Shown here: piece by piece, positions 1 to 8,644 of the stretch
Layout of the letters: each line of letters opens with the position of its first letter
Position numbering within the stretch: position 1 is the stretch's first letter
Assembly (NCBI GenBank): GCA_945869735.1
Contig: CAMBPQ010000001.1
Span: 1-64,000, forward strand
Reading direction: 5' to 3'
DNA: 64,000 nucleotides
Origin: Planctomicrobium piriforme
Lineage (GTDB): Bacteria; Planctomycetota; Planctomycetia; Pirellulales; UBA1268
Made by a program: the position numbers and the translations under genes
Notes under the pieces: model-generated
Told to the model about the DNA's origin: nothing
Seen by the model: the letters and a program-made list of their open reading frames with translations, nothing else
Database searches by the model: none

Positions 1-37
1 CGAGTGACTTCGACCAGCACGGGAACTGGCCGACGGT

Positions 38-198
38 GAGAGCGCATCGGCTTGTGGGAGAGCGGCGAGGTGGCACCGTGGAGGAGGGAGGCACGGGGGT
101 CGGCGAACGCTCGAGGAGCTTGGGGCGGATCCTCGCCCTGGCGACGAGACTTTTGCCGCCCCCGAGCCGGCGATCCACGGAGGTCGGATGCGCTCTAG
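38..198 (+). repeat. Family A interspersed repeat, copy A1 (~160 bp, TIR-like ends agagcgcatcggc / gtcggatgcgctct)
   Basis: Near-identical to 21458-21614 and, inverted, to 35588-35746, 52676-52835 and 60213-60372; right end overlaps the mqnD stop codon. Confidence 0.85.
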
Positions 199-1028
199 CC
201 GGCGAACACCTCGAGCCGCCCGCCCGCCAGGCCGAGTGATGCCGCGCGGGCCGAGAGTTCGTCGAGGGCTCGTGCGCCCGTCGGGCCGAGATCGATCGTC
301 CAGTCGTTGACGTAGAGATCGACGTGCTGCATGAGCACGCGGTCGTCGAACTCCTGCGCATGGGTCCGCATCGTCGGCAGGGCAGCGTCGCGATCGTGAA
401 GTGCAAGCGCGAGCGAGTCGTGGATCACTCGCTGCACCACGGCGATCGTCTCGGCCGGAAGCTGGCGGCTGGCCACGATCCCCCCGAGCGGTAGCGGGCA
501 GGCGGTCTCCATCTCCCAGCGCGTGCCGAGGTCTTCGACGAGCTCAAGGCCGTGCGCCTGCCACGTAAACCGTCCCTCGTGGATACAAACGCCGAAATCA
601 GCCGTGCGGGCCTCGAGCCGCGGCATGATCTTGGAGAAGACGACGTGCTCGACGCGGGAACTGCGGGGATGGAAGAGGTCGAAAAGGAGAGCTGCCGTGG
701 TGTGCTTTCCTGGGCAGAGCGTGAGCTGGCCCGCGTCGGTCGGTCGCCCGGCTTTTTCGGCCGCGAGCAGAAGCGGGCCAACACCGAAGCCGAGGGCCGA
801 GCCGCTCGGCAGCACGACCACGTCGTCGGCGGCCAGGAGGGCGGCATGAAAGCTTGTCTTGCAAACGTCGAAATCCCCTGCCAGCAGCCGCTCGTTGAGC
901 GTTTCCACGTCGAGCAACTCGATCTGAAAATCCAGGCCCCGCCAATCCACCGCCCCCGTGAGCAGGCCATGAAACGCGAACGTATCGTTGGGGCAGGTGG
1001 AGATGCCCAGCCGGATGGCATGCGTCAC
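195..1028 (-). CDS. mqnD: 1,4-dihydroxy-6-naphthoate synthase (MqnD, futalosine pathway)
   Basis: 277 aa; ISTCPNDTFAFHGLL start and family-like sequence; overlaps mqnB by ATGA. Confidence 0.88.
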   Translation of the reverse strand: MTHAIRLGISTCPNDTFAFHGLLTGAVDWRGLDFQIELLDVETLNERLLAGDFDVCKTSFHAALLAADDVVVLPSGSALGFGVGPLLLAAEKAGRPTDAGQLTLCPGKHTTAALLFDLFHPRSSRVEHVVFSKIMPRLEARTADFGVCIHEGRFTWQAHGLELVEDLGTRWEMETACPLPLGGIVASRQLPAETIAVVQRVIHDSLALALHDRDAALPTMRTHAQEFDDRVLMQHVDLYVNDWTIDLGPTGARALDELSARAASLGLAGGRLEVFAG

Positions 1029-1690
1029 GACCGGCCTCCGAGGAGCATGATGGTCAACTCGGCGGCCGCGCGGCAGGCGGTGTCTGTCTTCCAGCCGGCG
1101 GTGTCGCGGTCACCGGCCGTGTTGGAGATGCCGCGCACGATGTCCAGCGGCACCCCGCCGAGGCTGCAGGCCACCGCGACCGCGAAGCCCTCCATGTCTT
1201 CCGCCGCCGCCTCGGGATGGAGTCGCAGACGCGACCGCACGTCGCCGTCGCCCGCCGAAGCCGAGCAGGCGGAGAGCAATAGGCCGGCTCGTGCGGCGGC
1301 CGTGATCGGAAGCTGGCGGCTCGTGCAGGAGAGCAGATCCCCGATCCGCGTCGTCGGATCGACTTCGTCGCCGGGCCATTGAGGCCAGCCCATCGCTTCC
1401 GCTGGCGCGAACTCCAAAGCGCTGCCCGCGCCGACGCCGTGGCAGGCCACCCGCTCGAACGCATAGGCCTGGCCGATCGCGAGGCGGCCGGCGAACCGGC
1501 CGGCGATGCCGACGAGCAGAACGGCCGCCGGTCGGTGCTCGGCAATCAGCCGCGCCGTGCGGGCGGCCGCCACCACGGGTCCGAATCCGCAGAGCTCGAC
1601 GCTCACCGATGAGCCACATCCGGCAGCCACCATCGGCTCGATGATGCCGCGTTCCAGTTCGGTGGGCACAAGGATGAGATGCTGCTGCAT
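1025..1690 (-). CDS. mqnB: Futalosine hydrolase (MqnB, nucleoside phosphorylase fold)
   Basis: VLLVGIAGRF, DMEGFAVAVAC motifs; next to mqnD; start chosen at MQQHLILVPT. Confidence 0.82.
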   Translation of the reverse strand: MQQHLILVPTELERGIIEPMVAAGCGSSVSVELCGFGPVVAAARTARLIAEHRPAAVLLVGIAGRFAGRLAIGQAYAFERVACHGVGAGSALEFAPAEAMGWPQWPGDEVDPTTRIGDLLSCTSRQLPITAAARAGLLLSACSASAGDGDVRSRLRLHPEAAAEDMEGFAVAVACSLGGVPLDIVRGISNTAGDRDTAGWKTDTACRAAAELTIMLLGGRS

Positions 1691-1791
1691 ACCGACCGAA
1701 CACAAATCAGTCCGGTCTCCGCCTGGGAGTTTGCCTCACCGGCATCATAGGCGTTCGACGCGACTCGACGGCCGCCGACGCGGCCCTCTCT

Positions 1792-3453
1792 TCAGCGGAC
1801 CGGATTCGCGGCAGGGAGGAGTGCGACGTCGGAACTGTTTTTTGGGACGGCGTGGCCTGTGTCTGCCGCATGGCCGTGATGGGCCTTCGAGAGGTGATCG
1901 ACGAAGTCGGACCGGGCTCCCTTGAGCACGAAGACCTCGCTCGATGCGTCGGCCGAGCCATGGGGCCGCACGATGCAGATCACCTCCGCCTTGCCCTCGT
2001 GATGCCGCACGTGATCGAGCAGCGCCGCCTCGCCCGCTGAGAGCGCCGTGTTCACCGGCACACCGTGGGGTTCGGCTGCCATGGTGCCGGCCGCGGGCTG
2101 TGTCGACGCGACCGGTGCGCCGGTCGACGCCGTTGGTACCGCATCGGCACGGTCGCGGCGGTCAAACGACACCGGCGGCATCGCCGCGGGCATACTCGGC
2201 ACGTGCGGGCCGCCGGTCGACGCGACCGCTTCGAGGCCGCTGCTGGGATAGACGTTGCGGAACACGAACGCGAGGCCCGACTCCTCGAGCTGATCGTGGA
2301 TGGAGGGGAGCGCCGCGAACAAGCCCTCGTTGTCGGCTGGGTCGGCGGCGTTGCAGACACCGATCAGCGTGCCGTCGATCGCGAACAGCCCGCCGCCGCT
2401 GCGGCCCTGCACCGGCTGGCCGGCGACCTGGAGGTTGGAGGGACCGAGATACTTGTCGACGGCGGTCACGCGGCTGTGGTGGATCGTCGGATCCTTGCCG
2501 CCGTCGCAGCCGACGGTGACCACGGGAGACCCGACCGTCGTGGTGCGGTCGGTGCCGCCCACGCGGACCGGCTCGACGGTGGCGTCGGTGAAGATGCTCA
2601 CGAGCGCGAGGTCGCGCTTCAGGTCCCAGGAGACGACCTGACCAGCGACGCCCCGCGGCCCCTGCGGCCCGAAGAGATCGACCTCAATGCGGCCCTTGCC
2701 CTGCGAGTCGCGAAACACGTGGCCGCAGGTGAGAATCAGCGCCTCCCCTTGGCGGCAGTCGATCACGGTGCCTGTGGCCCACGACACGCCCGCGGTGTCT
2801 TCGACGCGCAGGCGGGCGGTGGCCGCGAGGAGTTTTTGTTCGAGATCAGCCCGCGTGCGGGAGTCGGGCTGGCGGTCACCCTTTGCCGCAGCTGGCGGCA
2901 TGGCGACGGGCGAGGCGACGGGGGTGGTGGCCGCTGTCGCGTAGGCCAACGGGGACGCGGTCGGTGCCGGTGCGACGGCAGCCGGTTCGGTGGCCAACGG
3001 TGCCGTCGCCGCGGCGACGGGGAGCGGAACGCCTGGAATCGGTGGCGGATCGCCCAGGGAATGGACGGCGGCGGGGGATGCTGGGCCGCCAAGCGGCGCC
3101 GCGCTCTTGGCGAGCAGCGATTCAAGTTCGGCACGGGTCGTGGCGCCATTGATCCGGCCCACTTCGTGTCCCTTTACGAGCAGCACGTAGCAGGGCACGC
3201 CGGTGACGCTGAACCGCCGCACCAGATCGGTCTCGCTGTCGACGTCGATGTGCCGGACCACCCAGCCGGCCGCTGCGATTTCACCGACGAGCGGCGCCAT
3301 CTGGCGGCAGGGGCCGCACCACGATGCCGCGAAGTTGAGCAGCACCACCTCCCCCGAACGGGCCGCGGCGACCGGATCGGCGGCGTGCGAGGCGATGCAG
3401 GCGAGGCTGCACAGGGAGACGACCCAGGGAGTGATCGTTCGGAGATGCATCAT
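1792..3453 (-). CDS. Secreted thioredoxin-fold / trypsin-like serine protease fusion protein
   Basis: Signal-like N-terminus; AASWCGPCRQMAP thioredoxin motif; TCGHVF, DLALV and GRSGGGLF catalytic triad region. Confidence 0.8.
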   Translation of the reverse strand: MMHLRTITPWVVSLCSLACIASHAADPVAAARSGEVVLLNFAASWCGPCRQMAPLVGEIAAAGWVVRHIDVDSETDLVRRFSVTGVPCYVLLVKGHEVGRINGATTRAELESLLAKSAAPLGGPASPAAVHSLGDPPPIPGVPLPVAAATAPLATEPAAVAPAPTASPLAYATAATTPVASPVAMPPAAAKGDRQPDSRTRADLEQKLLAATARLRVEDTAGVSWATGTVIDCRQGEALILTCGHVFRDSQGKGRIEVDLFGPQGPRGVAGQVVSWDLKRDLALVSIFTDATVEPVRVGGTDRTTTVGSPVVTVGCDGGKDPTIHHSRVTAVDKYLGPSNLQVAGQPVQGRSGGGLFAIDGTLIGVCNAADPADNEGLFAALPSIHDQLEESGLAFVFRNVYPSSGLEAVASTGGPHVPSMPAAMPPVSFDRRDRADAVPTASTGAPVASTQPAAGTMAAEPHGVPVNTALSAGEAALLDHVRHHEGKAEVICIVRPHGSADASSEVFVLKGARSDFVDHLSKAHHGHAADTGHAVPKNSSDVALLPAANPVR

Positions 3454-3673
3454 CGGTCACTCCACTAGTCGGCAGCGTCGATTCAACGAGCAGGGAACTG
3501 CGGTTCGCCGCAGGAAACAGCCGGGCGAGCGGGCGGGATAGTGGCGGCGTCGCCGGGTGCCGACAAGGTCACTTTCGGCACCGGCGGCTTGCCCAGTCGG
3601 CCGGCATTTCCTCGATTCACCACTGATTCCTACAATCGCGACCACCAGATCCCGCCACTTCGGTCCGCACCGC

Positions 3674-5761
3674 ATGCCCGTACCACTCCAGCGCCGCATC
3701 CTCGTCACGTCTGCGCTGCCGTACGCCAACGGGCACATCCACCTCGGGCACCTCGTCGAGTACATCCAGACCGACATCTTCGTGCGGTTCCAAAAACTCC
3801 GCGGCCACGAGTGCATCTATCTCTGTGCCGACGACACGCACGGCACCGCGATCATGATCCGGGCCCGGGCCGAGGGCCGCAGCGAGCGGGAGTTGATCGC
3901 CGAGATGCGGCAGGCCCACCTCGCCGACTTCGCCGGCTTCCAGGTCGCCTTCGACCATTACGGCTCGACCGACAATCCCGCCAACCGCCGGCTGTGCGGC
4001 GAGGTCTGGGGCGCGCTGCGGCAGCGCGGTCTCGTCGTGTCGCGCGAGGTGCAGCAGCTGTTCGACGCGACCGCGGGGACGTTCCTCGCCGACCGGTTCG
4101 TGAAGGGCACCTGCCCCCGGTGCCGCGCGGCCGACCAATACGGCGACACCTGCGAGCAGTGCGGCGCGACCTACGCCCCCGCCGACCTGATCGACCCAGT
4201 GAGCACGCTCTCGGGCAGTCGGCCGGAGGTGCGGTCGGCCGAGCATCTGTTCGTGACGATTGAGGAACTCCACGGGTTTCTCGCCGCATGGACAACGTCG
4301 GGGGCCCTCGATCCGCCGATCGCCAACTACCTGGCCGGCCACTTCCTTGGCGAGCCGCTCCGGGACTGGGACGTCTCTCGGCCCGCGCCCTACTTCGGCT
4401 TCGAGATTCCCGACGCCCCCGGCCACTACTGGTATGTCTGGTTCGACGCACCGGTTGGCTATCTCGCAGCCACGGCTGAATGGTGTGAGGCCCACGGTCG
4501 TTCGTTCGACTCGTGGTGGCGCCGTGACGGCAGCACGCCCGCCGAGATCCACCATTTCATCGGCAAGGACATCGTCTATTTTCACACCCTCTTTTGGCCC
4601 GCGATGCTTGAGGTGGCCGGCCTCGTGCTGCCGACGAAGGTCCGCGTGCACGGCTTTCTCACCGTCAACGGCCAGAAGATGTCGAAGAGCCGCGGCACGT
4701 TCCTGCTCGCGCGGACATGGCTCGACCACCTCGAACCGGCCGCGCTCCGCTACTACTACGCGGCAAAACTCTCCGGGGGTATCGACGACATCGATCTCAA
4801 CCTCGACGAGTTCATGACGAAGGTTAACTCCGATCTGGTGGGCAAGGTCGTGAACCTCGCCAGCCGCACCGCGCGGTGGCTCGCGGCGACGGGCCTCGCG
4901 GCGACCTATCCCGATGACGGCGGCCTCTTCGCGCAGGCGGCGGCCGATTCCGCCGCGATCGCCGACGCCTACGAGGAGGGCGACTTCGCCCGTGCGATGC
5001 GCGCCGTGATGCTCGCCGCCGACCGGGCCAACGCCTACGTCGATGCCGAGCAGCCCTGGAAGCTCGCCAAGGCCGGGCCTGACGCCTCCGGCCGCCTGCA
5101 GGACGTGGCGACGGTAGCGCTCAACCTCTTCCGCCAGATCGCCGTCTATCTCGCGCCGGTGCTCCCCGGGCTGGCGGAGCAGGTGGGCCGGCTCGTGGGC
5201 GGGCCGATCCGCTCCTGGGACGAAGCGCACACGCCGCTCACAGGCGTGCCCGTGGCGGCCTTCACGCCGCTGATGAAACGTGTCGAGACCGCACAGATCG
5301 AGGCCGTGATCGCCGCCTCGAAGCAGGATGCGACCCAGGACAACCACACCACAGGAGGATCCTCGATGGACACACCCACCGCTCCCCCGGCCGACTCCGG
5401 CGAGGCGCTCGCCGCCGAGCCCCTGGCCGCGACCTGCACGATCGATGACTTCGCGAAGATCGACCTCCGCATCGCGCGGATCGTCACGGCGGAGGAGGTG
5501 CCCGAGGCGAAGAAACTCCTCAAGCTCATGGTGAGTCTGGGCGGAAATGACACGCGGACGGTGTTCGCCGGCATCAAGGGCTTTCACGACCCGGCCGCGC
5601 TCGTGGGCCGGCTGGTGGTGGTGGTTGCCAACCTCGCGCCGCGGCAGATGAAGTTTGGCCTGAGCGAGGGCATGGTCGTGGCTGCGAGCGGCGCAGGCGG
5701 CCCAGGTGTCTACCTGCTCTCACCCGACTCTGGCGCGCTGCCGGGCATGCGGTTGCACTGA
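3674..5761 (+). CDS. metG: Methionyl-tRNA synthetase with C-terminal tRNA-binding domain
   Basis: [30 protein letters not shown] (KMSKS), C-terminal [26 protein letters not shown] opens at 3557 but MPVPLQRR start is at 3674. Confidence 0.95.
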   Translation: MPVPLQRRILVTSALPYANGHIHLGHLVEYIQTDIFVRFQKLRGHECIYLCADDTHGTAIMIRARAEGRSERELIAEMRQAHLADFAGFQVAFDHYGSTDNPANRRLCGEVWGALRQRGLVVSREVQQLFDATAGTFLADRFVKGTCPRCRAADQYGDTCEQCGATYAPADLIDPVSTLSGSRPEVRSAEHLFVTIEELHGFLAAWTTSGALDPPIANYLAGHFLGEPLRDWDVSRPAPYFGFEIPDAPGHYWYVWFDAPVGYLAATAEWCEAHGRSFDSWWRRDGSTPAEIHHFIGKDIVYFHTLFWPAMLEVAGLVLPTKVRVHGFLTVNGQKMSKSRGTFLLARTWLDHLEPAALRYYYAAKLSGGIDDIDLNLDEFMTKVNSDLVGKVVNLASRTARWLAATGLAATYPDDGGLFAQAAADSAAIADAYEEGDFARAMRAVMLAADRANAYVDAEQPWKLAKAGPDASGRLQDVATVALNLFRQIAVYLAPVLPGLAEQVGRLVGGPIRSWDEAHTPLTGVPVAAFTPLMKRVETAQIEAVIAASKQDATQDNHTTGGSSMDTPTAPPADSGEALAAEPLAATCTIDDFAKIDLRIARIVTAEEVPEAKKLLKLMVSLGGNDTRTVFAGIKGFHDPAALVGRLVVVVANLAPRQMKFGLSEGMVVAASGAGGPGVYLLSPDSGALPGMRLH

Positions 5762-5867
5762 CGGCAGGCGACGACGTGTTTTCCTCGCCGGGTATGATGC
5801 TCTCAGGCAAGAAAACGCCTTCCCCAGGCAGAAGCCTTCGCGACGCCGTCACATGGGAGACACGACC

Positions 5868-6329
5868 ATGGCCAAAACGATCCTCTTTCCGACCGACTTC
5901 TCCACCGCCAGCGATGCCGCGCTCGAGCATGCCGCCACGCTCGCCAAGTCGAGTGGTGCGAAGCTGCTCATCGTCCACGTCGAGGAACCGCCGCTGGCCT
6001 ACGGTGGCGGGGAGCTCTATTACGGAATCCCGGAGCCCGATTCCAACCGGATCCTGAAGATGCTCGAGGACGTCAAGCCCAAGGATGCGTCGGTGCCGTT
6101 CACACACCGGCTCACGATGGGCGATCCGGCGGGTGAGATTGTCCGGATCGCCGGTGACGAGGCCGTCGAGATGATCGTGCTCGGCACCCACGGCCGCACG
6201 GGCGTGACGCGGATACTGATGGGGAGCGTCGCCGAGGCCGTGGTCCGGAGGGCGCCCTGCCCGGTGCTCGTGTACCGGGAGACAGCCGTAAAGCTCACCC
6301 GCCCCAAGGCCGCCGCGACCGGCGGCTGA
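5868..6329 (+). CDS. Universal stress protein (UspA family)
   Basis: MAKTILFPTDFSTASDAALEHA ... VLGTHGRTGVTRILMGSVAEAVVRRAPCPVLVYR; alternative start 5853. Confidence 0.9.
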   Translation: MAKTILFPTDFSTASDAALEHAATLAKSSGAKLLIVHVEEPPLAYGGGELYYGIPEPDSNRILKMLEDVKPKDASVPFTHRLTMGDPAGEIVRIAGDEAVEMIVLGTHGRTGVTRILMGSVAEAVVRRAPCPVLVYRETAVKLTRPKAAATGG

Positions 6330-6344
6330 ACCACCTCGTCACGC

Positions 6345-7295
6345 ATGACGGCACGGCCCATCCTCGAACTCCGCGCCCGGGTGCGTCGCGATCTCCGCGG
6401 CGTGTTCGACGGCAGGGGGTTTCTCGAGGTCGACACCCCGGTCCTCTCCCGCGAGGTGCTGCCCGAGGCGCACATCGACCCGATCGCGGTGCGTCTTGAC
6501 GGCGAACCCGAGCCACGGTTTTTGCAGGCCAGCCCCGAGGCGCTCATGAAGCGGCTGGTGGCGCAGGCCGCGGGGCCGATCTACCAGTTTGCGCAGGCCT
6601 TTCGCGCGGGCGAGCGGGGGGGCCAGCACGACGTTGAGTTCATGCTGCTGGAGTGGTACGAGCCGGGGGCGACGCTCGACGGCTCGGCCGGCCTCATCGA
6701 GGCGGTCTGCACCGCCACGCTCGGCAGCCGCGGCATCGAGCGGGTGACCTGTCGCGACGCCTTCACCCTGCATGCGGGCGTCGATCCCTTCACGGCCCAG
6801 GCGGAGGATTTTGAGCATGCAGCCCGCCGTCACGGCGTGGCCGTGCCCGAGGGGAGCGCCGTCGTGGCGGCCGACGATCGCTGGGACCGCGGCTTCGAAC
6901 TGCTGCTCGCCGAGGTGGTACAGCCGCGGCTCGGCCTCGAGCGACCCACCATGCTTGTCGACTGGCCTGCCTCGCAGGCCGCGTTTGCCCGCATCGACCC
7001 GGCGATGCCGATGCTTGCGCGGCGATTCGAGCTCTTCGTCGCGGGCGTCGAACTCGCCAACGGCTGGGAGGAGGAGCCGAGTCGCGCGGTGCTCGCGGAC
7101 CGGATTGCGCAGGCCAACGCCGTTCGCTCGAAGGCAGGCCGCGCGGTGCTCCCGCTACCGGAACGGCTGCTCGCTGCGCACGGCGCCGCGATGCCCGCCG
7201 GCTTCGGCGCCGCCCTCGGTTTCGACCGGCTGGTGATGCTCGCCGCCGGGGCCGACTCGATCGCCGCTGTGCGATGCTTCACGCACGAAGCGTGA
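6345..7295 (+). CDS. epmA: EpmA/PoxA/GenX-like class II lysyl-tRNA synthetase paralogue
   Basis: 316 aa; FLEVDTPVLSREVLPEAHIDP, YQFAQAFRAGERGGQHDVEFMLLEWY; no N-terminal anticodon-binding domain. Confidence 0.82.
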   Translation: MTARPILELRARVRRDLRGVFDGRGFLEVDTPVLSREVLPEAHIDPIAVRLDGEPEPRFLQASPEALMKRLVAQAAGPIYQFAQAFRAGERGGQHDVEFMLLEWYEPGATLDGSAGLIEAVCTATLGSRGIERVTCRDAFTLHAGVDPFTAQAEDFEHAARRHGVAVPEGSAVVAADDRWDRGFELLLAEVVQPRLGLERPTMLVDWPASQAAFARIDPAMPMLARRFELFVAGVELANGWEEEPSRAVLADRIAQANAVRSKAGRAVLPLPERLLAAHGAAMPAGFGAALGFDRLVMLAAGADSIAAVRCFTHEA

Positions 7296-7321
7296 TCTGG
7301 GGCCACCTCCTGGCGGCCTGA

Positions 7322-7382
7322 ATCGCATCTGTCTTTGTTGGAGCGGCGAGACGGCGTTCCACCAACGTCGAATGCGCTCGAG
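7322..7382 (+). repeat. Family A short derivative, copy A6 (~61 bp, both ends kept, interior missing)
   Basis: tcgcatctgtctttgttggagcggcgag joined to ...ccaccaacgtcgaatgcgctcg; matches the two outer ends of full-length family A. Confidence 0.6.
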
Positions 7383-7398
7383 CAGTGCCACTACGAGA

Positions 7399-8052
7399 TC
7401 AGCGCTCGAGATCGACAGCGCTGACCGTCCAGCGTTCGATGGCAGCAGCCCCCGACGCAACGATTCTCGGGGCGACGACGAACCGGAGCGTGGAATCCCC
7501 TCCACCGCAATCCGCGAGGGACACACGCACCGTCCAGCCGCCGTCATCCGCACCGGTAGGCTCCGCTTCCAACACGGCGGGGCGGCCCGCGCCGCACGCG
7601 GCGACGACCCGCACGGCGGGCAGCGTCGTGAACCGTTCGATCCGCTCGGCATTGGTCTCGTCGGCAGCCGCGTCGGGGACGCTCGACACCGGTGGCAGCA
7701 CGGAGACCCCGACTGCCTCGGCCATGCGGCCCTCGCGGACCGCGTCGATCCAGACGGTGGCCGCGGCGCAAGCCCGGTGGCTGACGATCCACCGGTCCAC
7801 GGCAGCCGTGGTCACGGCCTGAGCGCCGAAGCCGATCGCCAGCGCGAGGCCCGCAAGCGCCAGCGGCCGCCCCGCCTTGGCCGCCCCGGGCCGGGCGATG
7901 TCGATAAGCGCCGCGACCGAAAGGCCGATGCCCAGCAGCGGCAGCACCCAGGCGAAGCGGGTGACGACGGCCAACGCCGAGCACGCCCCGGCTAGCAGGC
8001 CGGCGACGGCCCACGCGCTTACCGGCCGATACTCCGCTGTCTGTTCCATGGC
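7399..8052 (-). CDS. DUF4190-like membrane protein
   Basis: MEQTAEYRPVSAWAVAGLLAGACSALAVV ... hydrophobic N-terminus; start chosen internal to the 274-aa ORF. Confidence 0.55.
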   Translation of the reverse strand, partial: AMEQTAEYRPVSAWAVAGLLAGACSALAVVTRFAWVLPLLGIGLSVAALIDIARPGAAKAGRPLALAGLALAIGFGAQAVTTAAVDRWIVSHRACAAATVWIDAVREGRMAEAVGVSVLPPVSSVPDAAADETNAERIERFTTLPAVRVVAACGAGRPAVLEAEPTGADDGGWTVRVSLADCGGGDSTLRFVVAPRIVASGAAAIERWTVSAVDLER

Positions 8053-8056
8053 TGCC

Positions 8057-8644
8057 TCACGGAGTCGCGACGCGGAGGGCAGGCATGTCTTCGAGCTGCT
8101 TTCGCCGGGTGGCGTAGTTGAGGATAAAGCGGGCATCGCGATCGAAGGCGTGGTCGGGCCGGGCAAACGGCCCGGAGAGCGACGAGCCGCGGACCCATTG
8201 GAGCCAGCGACGATCGGGGGCAAGCCCGAAGAACATTCGCGCCTCGGGCGTGCGCTGCACGAGGTCCCGCGGCACGGCTGCGGTGTGGAGCGAGGCCGCC
8301 GTGAAGCAGACCATGATCCAGGCGGCGAGCGCCGCGACGATCGGACAGCCGAACAACTCTACCGGTCTGCGGAACCGCACTTTCGTCTTGGAGACTCGGT
8401 CAGTGGCCTCGCTGAGCGCCAGCAGGATGATCACGAAGAGTCCCCATAGACAGAGGCTGTCGAGGAGATAGTCGAAGCTTGCTAGGCGGGGCTGCACGAG
8501 CGCGACGAGTGATTCGTACCACGCCGCCGCAAAACTCGCGGCGAACAGCAGGTTGAGTACCATGATCATCGCGCTCCAAAGCCCTTCGCGCCACAGCGCG
8601 AAGGTCACCACCACAAACACGGCGAGCAGTCCGAAGCCAATCAT
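8057..8644 (-). CDS. CvpA-like membrane protein
   Basis: 195 aa with several hydrophobic segments; overlaps upstream gspE-like gene start/stop. Confidence 0.5.
   Translation of the reverse strand: MIGFGLLAVFVVVTFALWREGLWSAMIMVLNLLFAASFAAAWYESLVALVQPRLASFDYLLDSLCLWGLFVIILLALSEATDRVSKTKVRFRRPVELFGCPIVAALAAWIMVCFTAASLHTAAVPRDLVQRTPEARMFFGLAPDRRWLQWVRGSSLSGPFARPDHAFDRDARFILNYATRRKQLEDMPALRVATP

Noticed and set aside
1-39. Possible 3' end of an upstream plus-strand gene
   Set aside because: Too short to identify; reading frame not distinguishable
3617-5587. 656-aa minus-strand ORF opposite metG
   Set aside because: Shadow ORF opposite a strongly supported metG
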